A DNA stretch of 64,000 bases from Physella acuta. Taxonomy: Eukaryota; Mollusca; Gastropoda; Physidae. Below, one piece after another: positions 45,921 to 57,900 of the stretch (within the stretch, counting starts at the first letter, position 1; each line of letters starts with the position of its first letter). Location: the NCBI RefSeq assembly GCF_028476545.1, contig NW_026732765.1:62001-126000 (forward strand), read 5' to 3'. A program made the translations under genes and the position numbers. The notes under the pieces are model-generated. The model was not told where the DNA came from, searched no databases, and saw only the letters and a list, made by a program, of their open reading frames with translations.

Positions 45921-48900
45921 CACAGTCACATCCCTTACATCCGTGGCTTGTGGGATGTGGTGGTATGGGTAGCCATTAGCCACAATAAATTTCTCTCTAT
46001 GTCTCTCTTCAGCCCTTTTTTTCTTCTCCATTTTCTTTGTTTCCTTGATCTTCTTAGCAGACTGAAATAAAAAATATTAATTTACACAAAGAAAAATTGA
46101 TGCAGGTACTGGTGAATTAATTAGTACAAAAGCTATAAAATTTTAATTAAGCTACTGTCTTGTGCCTAATCAAACAGTAATTTTTCAAAAATAATTTTTT
46201 TAAAAGCTAGGATACTGACCCCAACAAAAACAGTACATTAATAAGATTTTAATTGGATTCCCCTCCTCCCCACCCAGGTAACAGGGTGAACAATATATGA
46301 CTCCATTGTCTGAGGGGTTATCCATAAAGGACATCACACTTTTTGGATGATTTTTACCTCTCCCCCTCTCATTTGTCACATGTCATCACAAAAAGCCAAA
46401 CCCCACCCCCTTTTCCTAAAATTATGTCACACCCCACCCTACAACCCCCCTCAAAATTGCTGTTGAATTTTTTTTTTAAACATCGATATCTGTCATGTGA
46501 TCAATTCCTATTACAGTTTTCTAAAATGCAAAATAATGGCTAAAACTCGTTTACTAACATTGCTTTTTTATAATGTAGAAGTGTGATGTCACTCCATCTG
46601 AACCTCCCCCCCCCCCCCTCATCACACACCGTCACAAAATTACAGACCTCCCCCCTACGAGTGTGACGTCATTTATGGACGACCCCTAATAGAACATTGC
46701 ACATTGGAAATCTAAGCCCAATGCCGGGGTAGTAAGGTTTTGAGGGGCCAGATGTTGAAGGGTGGACAATGGAATCTATCTCAAGGGATAAAAGCAAAAG
46801 GGCAGATAACTAACAAAAACATGAGAGTGTGTACCTGTTGAACAGATATTACTTTAGGCCTGGCTCCACCGCCACGGTTACTGCTCAAAGATCCATACCC
46901 AGAACTGCCCCCAAAACTGTCCTCCCTAAAGTGCACTTTGTGACCTTTCCCATTGACCGAGCCGTTCTTCAGAGCACCGCCGCCCATGGTGCGTCCACTG
47001 TTGGAGTTGGGACTGCTGGACTCTGGGGTGTAAGAGTTGTAAATGCCACTGTCAGTGGTTGACGTCTGCTGCGAGGCCAGTGACGTCGTGTCATCTGAAA
47101 GAATGTTTTTAAATTAATTACGTCAGTTAATGATTGAAATCAGAAAAAAAGAAGATCAACACAATTTCCCCAAATAAAAACTTTCTTAAAGCAATATTTT
47201 AATCAATTAACTTGGTGTATAAAAGTAATGTTGATAACAGTTTTATTCCTAAGTCAGTGATGTAAAATAATGTTGATAACAGTTTTTAACTCCTAAGTCA
47301 GTGATCATTAGTTTGCAGCTCTGAACCTTCATGTGGCTCTTCCATTTAATAAATATGGCTCTACTCATTAAGCAAATTATATTTTTATACTGCAATGTTA
47401 TAACAATTTCATGCATTGAATCTGATTAACTCTTTCAATATTTAAAGCAGCAACAATTTCTAAAATGTTTTTTTTTTTTGAGAAAATAAAAAAAGACATA
47501 AAATAGAACCATTCTACACAACATTGTATTTTACATGAATAACTTATGATGAGTTGCAAATTTGTTTTATAATGTTGCTAACAAAGAAACTGGCAAAAAT
47601 AAACCGGGAGTGATCTCCCCTAAACTTTCTCAAATATTCTAATATAACACTACGGGGATGGCAACTCGGGATATAGACTTCTAGACATGATTTTTAATCC
47701 ATTTTAAATACTCAATTTTTTTTAAAATAGAATATAATCTCGTAGAAAAAAGAAATGCACACCAAGTGAACGCTAAATAAAGGTGCATAATAGTGCGCAA
47801 TATTATTAGTACTTTATAAATTTACATGCGTTTTTTGAGAACTCGAAAATAGCGTAAATAAGTATTTCCGGTCAACGGAAATTACTCAAAATTTGAAAGA
47901 AGGTAGAGAATTAGATCTTTTACTTACATATCAAATTTCATTTATCTATCTGAAATAGTACTCAAGTTATAGGCTTTTGAAAAATTCAAAGTAGAAAAAG
48001 TACCACTTCCGGTTATCGGAAATCGCTTAAAAGTTGATACGGATCTACGATTTTGATAAAATACTTATATATGAAATTTCATCAACCTAGCTGTAACGGT
48101 ACTCAAGTTATCGTGTTTACACACGGACACACACACACACAGACATACGGACAAGATTGTAAAATTATGTTTTTCCGTATCAGTGAGATGTAAAACGTCG
48201 AGATTTGCAAAAATCTCGAATTTTTTTTTTTTGCACGATTACAAGACTTTCTCTATACTTCGTATATACGAGAAAGTAAAAAAAAATGATGCAATTGTCC
48301 TAATCCCAACTCAGAGAGTTAAACAAAGCTGAGTTTAGATCTAACAGTAAAGAGCAAACTGTTGTACTACCTTGCACAGAGCCATTACAGATCTCCAACT
48401 GTTGTAATAAATAAGCTATGGAAGCATCAACATCATAATCACACTCTAGTAGACTGTGGCGCACTTTCTCCATGTCCTGTTTCAATGGATGGTATCACAT
48501 TAACAAGAGTAAACAGCAAAATATTATAGCAGGAAACAAATAAATATTTCTACAATAACAGTATTATTAAACAGCAAAACATTTCACATAAAAAGCAGAA
48601 AAATATTTTTAATTAGTGGGTGTATAGAATGAAGTGTTTCAAGTTGAAAACAATTTAACTTGACTAAATGTTTTTTTAAACATAAAAAACTAACAATAAT
48701 TATTCATTGTTCGTTGACAAAATACTTTAGAGTAAAACATTTGACATTAAAAAAATATTTTTAAATAATTGAAAATTGTTTTTTAGACTAAAATATTAAG
48801 AATAAATTAGGAATTGTTCATTTGACATTGACAAAACAATGCTGTAAAATATCAAAATGGTTATTAAAGAAATATTCACGTATGCAATCAACAGTGTCAC

Positions 48901-51900
48901 TGAGATAAAGACAAAGAGAAAACAACACTTACAGTACAGTTGGTGGCCAGTAGGACCTCAGTCTCAATGTCCTCCAGACCTCTCTTGGCACTGACATAAC
49001 CTGCCCCAGACTCATGGCTGCTGTGTCTGTGGCCAGAGTCCTTTTTGTCGGCATATTCCTGGAGCAGACATAAGACAAATATACAGTCTCAACTTGGTTT
49101 TTTCACAGGTAAAACACAAATATACAGTCTCAACTTGGTTTTTTCACAGGTAAAACAGGTTGGAGTCTACTGATGACAGTGATAACATACACCTACACAG
49201 GTAAAACTGATTAGAAGCTAATGATGAGAGTGATAACATATACCTGTCACCTACACAGGTAAAACTGGTCAGAATCTACTAATGAAAGTGATAACATACC
49301 TGTAACCGTATGTGGGCTGGGGATTCTGTGTTGTCGTCCAGCTTGCGGACACTGCTGTAGTGGTCACCATTGTGGTATGCTATGTGGAGCTGGTGTGTTA
49401 GTTCACTGCTACCTGGGGGTCCTTGGATCTAAAACAAAAAAATAAGATAAACATTAATATGGATTACTTATATACTATACCATTAATACAGATTACTTGT
49501 ATACAACTAATATGGATAACTTGTATACAATTATACAATAAGCAAATGTATAGGAAACATAAGTTGTAGGGCCAGTAGAGCTCTATAAATGTCGTAATTC
49601 ATATAAAACATTTTTTGTCTATAAATAATGTCAACCTCCTAGAGGTGAGATGGGGGAGGGGGGGGGGATTTTGATCTTTTAAATGTGAGTTTAGGAAACT
49701 TTCGATACACACTTTTGCATTTTGAAAAGTAATTTTTTAAATTGACTTTCAGCAGTTATTTAGCATTTTTAAAGCTCTCTTGTAATTTGAAATAAAAGTT
49801 CAACAATGTAACTAAACTTAGGTGAATCTGATTTTTTGTGAGAATAATGATATAGGGGTGTTTTGTAAATTGACCAAAAAACAACTGACATTTATATTAT
49901 GGACAACCCTTTATACATTGCTGTGAGTACTGTGGCGGTGCTGCCAAGTTAAAAATTTAAACAAGCCAAGTAACTATTACATTGTAACTCACCATCAAGG
50001 GTTTCCCATTCAACTGATGGATTATCACATTAACATTGTGGAGTTTGGCAAAGGCAACAATGGCATCATTGCCTGCGTGTGTGCCAAGTTTCTGCAAGTT
50101 TTTCACTGCAATAATTTCAAAACAATTTTACTTTTGGAATTTTAAAAATAATACATAAATATTTACTACAGTAGAGAATTCAACAAATCCATAAAATTAT
50201 ACTGACATAAGATGCAAACTTATTAATTACCATGATGGTATTTTTAATTAGTATCTCATTAAAGCATATGTAACATGGAACATACAGCTTGGAGAAAAAC
50301 TATTTGTAGACTAATATTAATAGCCAATTAAGAATATTTTTATGAATGAGCTTGGTTATAACCTGTCTGCTTTAAAATTGTATATGTCCTGTGTGTCAGT
50401 ATTCTATTTACTAAGTTTTTACAAGAACCTTGCAACTATAATACTATTTTTTTTTTATTTAAATTATTTATTGTGATATCAGTTTCTTTGAAGTCAGAAG
50501 AGAACAGCTGATTAGTGCAATAAAACTACTCCCCACCCCCTTCCCCGCATCCGTCTAGTCCCTACCATGTTCATCAAATGGCATGTCATCCTCAACAAAC
50601 GGCTCAAAGTCTGTCCTGTGTGAGCGCATGAAGTTGACCACATCTGCTCTGTGACGGAAGTGATTTCTGCAATGACCTTCAAGCTGATCACCAAGGGCAC
50701 GGAATAAACAGTTCCTAGAACATTAAAAAAAAAATTTTCAAGATGTAGTAACAGCATAGATAAAAAGCCATATAAAAAAGCTACAATACTGTATCCATCA
50801 CATCTCAAAATCTAATTTAAATATATTTTAAACAAAAGGTGACATTTAAACACTAAAGCTGCTGTCGCTGACACAAAAACTGTTGACATTAATGATCCAT
50901 CAAGAAGCTCTTGACAAACTAGCATACAATCATCTCAGCGAGATATGGACATTTAGGAGCCAACAATAAAAACTGGACAAAACCAGAGAAGACAAGTACA
51001 AATTTAGAAACATATAAAATGCCTGTTATAAAAACTAGTTCAATGAAATTAAAAAATAAAATATATGGGGGGAAAAGAAAATAGTTTTGTCAAAGAATCT
51101 GGGTTTTAAATTGCACGGACAAATGCATATTCTGGAATATGTATATTCTGTGGATTTTTGAGAAGCCATTTCAATGAGAGGTCTTTTTTTTATGACGTAA
51201 GGGGGTGGGCGTAAAAAATCGGTAAAAACAGAGTGACGTCCTTAATGGACTATCTGACTGCTGTTGTCAAATGGTCGGCTTTATTATTTATAACACTGTT
51301 ATCCCCCCTCCTCATATATGGCAACAGTTTATAACAAAGTTGTGAAGCCCGCTCAAACACCACGTTCAGTATCATGATGTGTTTTGTTGGTGGGAGTGGT
51401 GAGTAGGCCTACACACAGGGAACTTGGGTTTTGACCACCTCTCAGTACAGTATTGACACAAACACGTGACATACTCGCGATTTTTTTTTGTTTCCCGCCA
51501 AGACTTAATTCACCTTCATTTCAAGTCTTAAACAACTAGGAAATCAATTTATTAAAAATAGAAATATTCGTTCAATTAAAAACACCATAGAAAATGTCGA
51601 CGATTTATATTACCCTAGCACGACTGGTCTTTCCGGTTGGGCGACACCTACCGTCTATATGCTGGCAACAGCAATATGTCAGTTACATTTTATTAATACG
51701 TTTTTCTTAACTCAGCTTCGCGTTTGTGGATGGATTTGTTTGTTGTTAAAATTGACATCGAAAATTAGCCCACTTCTGATTGCTCTAGAGATCTGAAATT
51801 TGGCATACAGGCTACTTTCGCCTAACAATTTCAGATGCAATCATAAAAACTAGCAATTAGAGACCGTAATTAGCTTAATTTAATTACGCCCCAAGGACCA

Positions 51901-54900
51901 TAAAATTGAGGACATGATTTCTAAAGATACCGACAAGACTGGAGGCCTATTGACACAGTTACTTCAGCCCCAATCGATGTGAGCGCGCTGGCCGTGATCG
52001 TATAGTGGTTAGTACTTCGCGTTGTGGCCGCGACAACCCAGGTTCGAATCCTGGTCGCTCAATATTTTTAGTCCGTGTATTTATAAACACTTAGTCAATT
52101 CATACTTAATCAAGTCATTAGATAAAGTAGAAAATAAACTATATAAAAAACTTTTTTTAAAACCACGTTTTTCATGTGTAGCAACGGACTAAAAAGGAGA
52201 AAATAAAATACTTAAAAAAACGTTTTAAAAAACCACGTTTTTCTTGTGGACTAAAAAGTAGAAAATAAATTTTTCTTTTGTGCTTCCTCGAGCTGTGCAG
52301 GTTCTTGTGATGACTGACAAAAAACGTGGGTCGGGCAGATGGGTCGGGAAATTTGATAGTGAACATACCCACGTTTTTTGTCAGTCATCACAAGAACCTG
52401 CACAGCTCGAGGAAGCACAAAAGAAAAATTTATTTTCTACTTTTTAGTCCACAAGAAAAACGTGGTTTTTTTAAAAAGTTTTTTTTTAGTATTTTATTTA
52501 TAATTATCTTTCTGTTGACTCTCCATGAAGCATCATTCATTCACAACAGGACAACAACAGGACAACACGTGAACTGCGCCATGGGAAAGTTGGTCCATGT
52601 GACATCATTCATCCACAACATACAACAACAGGACAACACGTGAACTGCGCCATGGGAAAGTTGGTCCATGTGACATCATTCATCCACAACATACAACAAC
52701 AGGACAACACGTGAACTGCGCCATGGGAAAGTTGGTCCATGTGACATCATTCATCCACAACATACAACAACAGGACAACACGTGAACTGCGCCATGGGAA
52801 AGTTGGTCCATGTGACATCATTCATCCACAACATACAACAACAGGACAAACACGTGAACTGCGCCATGGGAAAGTCGGGTAACTCGTCCAGTTTGGCGTT
52901 GTGAGGGTTTCTGTAATCTGTCGTAAGTTCTCAGCCTCACAAACCAAAGACGCGCAACAAACGAAACTGTTACTCATCTCCGACGCAAATCTTAGGGCTA
53001 TTTCTTGTACCTCAGCATGACAAAATCTACGCGGCTTCTAACCCCAGCCCTGACCCTGTAACCCTGACCCTGTAACCCTGACCCTGTAACCCTAACCCTG
53101 TAACCCTGACCCTGTAACCCTGACCCTGTAACCCTAACCCTGTAACCCTGACCCTGTAACCCTAACCCTGTAACCCTAACCCTGTAACCCTAGTCCTGTA
53201 ACCCTGCCCTGTAACCCTGACCCTGTAACCCTAACCACGGCTTGAACTGCAACACCGAATTTAAAAAATGTTCTGCTGGCATATCGGCCATCTAACCATC
53301 TCATCTAACCTCGCCGTGCCACCAGCCCCCATCAAACCATCAAACTCTACTGGACCAAAGAGCGCGAGGAACCCTTGGAGCGCCACCCAGCCACATACCG
53401 AAGTCCGAGCGCAAACACAGCAAAGAGCAGACAACATTATGTTTATGTGAGTGACGGCCATCTCCGAGTGTACCTGCGTGACGTCACGGCCAGACCGTGA
53501 CAGGTTTTCTAATTAAGCCAGTCCACACAGCAGTGATTCAATGTTTGTACATTCTTACCCCCCCCCCCCCCCCCACACACACACACAACTAGCTCGTGAC
53601 ATCACGAGACAAAGGCTTGATGGGTGGGGGAAGTGTGTGGAGTGGGGGGGGGAGGGGTGATGAGTATGACCAGCACAGAAACAGAAGCAAGACATATCTC
53701 CATAAACATGCACAACTGCGTGGTTTATTATAGGCGTAGTTAAATATCAAAATGCGACCAGCCATGTTATGAATTCAGGTGGTGATACGTGATGCACGTG
53801 TTCTATGCTTTTCAAGTATAATACGAATGTTCGATATTCTTGGTATATCGCCCGCGATTGTTCTGTTTTCTTGATATATAACTTCGTTTTTGTTATTTTT
53901 TAACTGTCCAATGTGGCCGGGGGGGGGGGGGGGGGGGGGGGCGTTTCCATAGACGAAATTTCAGCCGTAGAACGTATCAAAGACTAATTAATGCGTGTTG
54001 TACTGTATTTATGCACTGTGTGGTCGACTGGTAGAGCAGATGATTACTGGCACCGAATTCTCCTGAGTACATCCAGCTCTAAGAGGTATCATGACACTAT
54101 CACTGTGCAGACTTTTTCAAATACCAAGGTCACAAAAAAAAAATACTGAACTCTTATCACCAGCCATATGAATCGGCTGAATGAGTAGTTTATGATTCAC
54201 GTTCGGTTAGGCTGTAGACAAAACATTGGAGGGGGGAGGTAGTTGTTTAACAGTCAATCTTGCTATGCGCGTGGGTAATTGAATGGATACAAATCTAAAA
54301 CTAGCCTCCCACGTCCCCTCTACACTGTGAATCAAGTCGATTTGTAAACACATATTAGTCTTGAGAAATCTCAGCACCGCCCACACAATATATTCCGTAC
54401 GTCTAACTTAAATAGAATTCTAATCAACAACACAGCCAACGCCGAAAAAATAAACCAGCAAACAAAATAAATAAAAATATGAATAATGCCGACACAATGA
54501 ATCTTCTAATAGCCTGCAGTAGAAAAAAAAGTGATCCCATCAGTCAGTGTCTCATTAAGCCTGAGAGCCCAATTTGTCACCCGTTTAATCAGGCCATTAA
54601 TAATGTCTTGCAGTGCAGACAGACGGGGACAGCCTATATGTTATCATGCGGTTAGTGGGTGTCGTTCATCGAGTATATCACCAATGGACTACCCAATATC
54701 TCTTCTAAATGACTATCAGGTTCAAATTTCCTGGACTCCTAAGTACCACAAAACAGACCAAATCCACTATTTTCTAATTACTAAACACAGTTCAAGGGAA
54801 CAGCATGGTCGGATGGTAGAGCTAACGACTGCTAACCCGGGCTGGAACTTGTAGCACGCCCCATTGACTCCACTCCGCTCTGATGAATACCTGACTCACG

Positions 54901-57900
54901 TTAGGGAAACAAATCGGCTGTGAAGAGTGCTGACCACACTATGCCTAGGTCATATGCACAGATGAACTCTTTCATCTGCCCCATGTGTTTTGGGCACGAA
55001 AAGATGATGATGACGAATCAATCTTCTTAAGCTTACTACCACCCAACCAGGTAAACATAGACAACAACAAACCAGACTACATAAGAACCGATACCAACAA
55101 GACCGCCACTCATGTGACGATGTAACTAACCAACCCAACCCTGCAGGGCCTACAATGCCACCCAGGCCTAGAAAAGGAAATCTCTCACACACAGCTGATC
55201 TCTGCAGGGCGGGCGTGACGCCCATGCCAATAGGGGACCACACATGGACGCCAACGTACAACACTGGGTTAACACGGGCACGTCACTATTGGCACAGCTT
55301 AAGAGGGGCATCTAAACGTTACGTGCGTGATGGCGGGGGGGGGGGGGGGGGCACAGCTTATGGGGGTCATCTACACGTTACGTGCGTGATGGGGGGGGGG
55401 GCACAGCTTATGGGGGTCATCTACACGTTACGTGCGTGATGGGGGGGGGGGCACAGCTTATGGGGGTCATCTACACGTTACGTGCGTGATGGGGGGGGGG
55501 GGGCACAGCTTATGGGGGTCATCTACACGTTACGTGCGTGATGGGGGGCACAGCTTATGGGGGTCATCTACACGTTACGTGCGTGATGGGGGGCACAGCT
55601 TATGGGGGTCATCTAAACGTTACGTGCGTGCCTGGGGGGGGGGGGGGGACTCATGCCATTCTACCATTGATGGGGACAGGCAGTCCTTACAAACCTTAAT
55701 TTCATTAAAACATTAGGTGTATGTATATGGGTGTGTGTGTGGGGGGGGGGGGGGGTACTCACGTATTTGGAACTTTAGGTGGGGATCGGCTATGGACCGA
55801 ATGCTCGCTTTCTGTGGTTTTCACTATAAAACATTTGACTGTGTGACCATTATAAAGCAAGGTAAAAAAAAAATTAACACGTAGTTCAAACGGAGGTTAC
55901 GATTGGCTAAGAAATGAGACCGATCTCTGAATACTCCTCTATTAGCACGTAGCGTACAAGCGTATATTTGGACTAGCGTATGAATGGCAAATTTCAATAC
56001 AGCGGAGGTCAAGTTTTTTTTAGAGCCCCATTCACTCGGTCTTCTCGCTGGTGCGCGTGTTTAAGTTGGCCGTGGGTCAGGTTTTTTTTTCAACATTGAC
56101 ACAACGGTCACAAGGTCGTTAGTCACCCCGGGTCGTGACGTGGTGGTCACGTGGTGGTCACGTCAGTTTTAGCTAGTGGTGTGGGGAATCCCTTAAGGTT
56201 CAAAAAAATGGCCGCTGGTCTAGAACTCAGAAGTGATGTAAGTGTAGCTTACGTATGTAAGTCAGACACGGCATACTACATAGGACGGACTGGTAATCCC
56301 ATACATGAAGAAGTTAGTGATACGGAAATTTATCGACTGAAACGTGGCTTCGGCAAAGTCGAATGAGTAAATATAAAGGAATTAGCCAGTTGGATCAAGA
56401 TTTCTGCATGTTTTTTATTCGTCTGACATAATGTACAGGCGCTTTTGATCATAAGCCATAAAAGCACTACACACTCAAAACACTACATACAAAAACACAA
56501 AATGTAATAGCGGGGGGGGGGGGGGGTGATGGGAAGTATTAATTGTAGGTGCGTGTTGTGGGAAAGATCTCGAGAAAGAAAACTGTAGGTAGTGGGGTTC
56601 TATGGGAAAGATAACGAAAGTTTTCTCATAAAATAACTTCAATTGTGCGGTGAAATTTCATCGCCAAAAAAACTTCTTTAGAAACTTAATGCGCTGTAAT
56701 GCCAAGCATTCGAGTGGTACTCTTGTTGATACAGCAGAACACCCATCTCACATGGACACACAAAATGACAGCTGTCCAAACTTATGCTACAGGCGACCAT
56801 GTACTTGTGTAGCAGTCTACGCCTTTATTTTCAAAGTTAAATGACATTTAAAAAAAAACAACTAATACTCATGTTCTCAAAATCGTCAATGTGTTTAATA
56901 GAGGATATTTTCAGTCTCATAGTATACCATCTACAAATGTGTTTGTGACTGTAACAAAAACAACGCATGAGAACCTCTCACAAGATGAATCTATAAATAG
57001 AAATCTCATACCAGTTTTGACAGTTATTTCTCATCCGTTCTTCACCGACTTGCAGCACAACATTCTTGATTTTGAGTGTACATAGAAACATAAGTTTGTA
57101 TAGAATGGGGGTAGGTCGCCGCCCCCCAACCCCACGACAAGCACGTCAATAAACGAAACATGAAGCGTACTGTGCCGTGAATAAAACCACGTATTACATG
57201 TGAAGCTATACAGAGAAGAAGAAAAAAAACGTTTTACAGACTGTTTACAGAGTCTAAAAGCGGGCATGTTGTCAGACTAGTCTATTAATAAAGTGGAATC
57301 AGCACTGGATGTGAATTGTATAGAGAGCCCCTTTAGGCTAAAGCCAGCTCGCCTAAACGTCACCCACTCCTTATGCTCCGTGCTTCTCATGTTTACATTT
57401 CTCCTATTATGTCGTTTGTTTTTCATTTCAAATTTTTAAAATGTTCTTTCTTATACCTGGGAGTGAACATACAACTACTGAAAAATAAAACTATTACCCT
57501 GGATCGACAATCCCCCTCCCCCCTCCACTTCTGCATAAATTGAAGACCTTAAGGTTCAAATAAAACGTAAACTTCACAAATAACAACAAGAAACACAACT
57601 GATGAAGTGCGATCTTAGCTGTTCACCAGAGCAAAAATACTCATATTTGGGTTCCCTCAATAACTTCGTTAGCTGGTACTAATGTCATCAAATGTCACAG
57701 TCTGTAGAAAATGACTGGGTCTTTAGCTACCAGATCTGAAGTCAGAAGCTTGACAATATTTCTGAGACTTTAGCTCCAAGAATTAGTGTTAGGAACTTGA
57801 CGAAGAACAAAGGGGATCAGATATAGAGAACACTTTTTTTTTAAAACACGACATTACAAGGACGTGAAATTCAATAATAACTTCTACAATTATTCCCCCC

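Noticed and set aside
45433-46070. Plus-strand frames with SVSHYAMLPFVYNQ repeats
   Set aside because: Satellite array B on the strand opposite to OTUD3; part of it is the shadow of OTUD3 exon 8.
50512-50808. Minus-strand 98-codon frame near OTUD3 exon 2
   Set aside because: Wrong frame of the true exon 50,714-50,566, which encodes the OTU catalytic motif.
53268-53461. Frames of about 60 codons on both strands next to the telomere-like array
   Set aside because: Mutual shadows with no recognised motif and no splice evidence.
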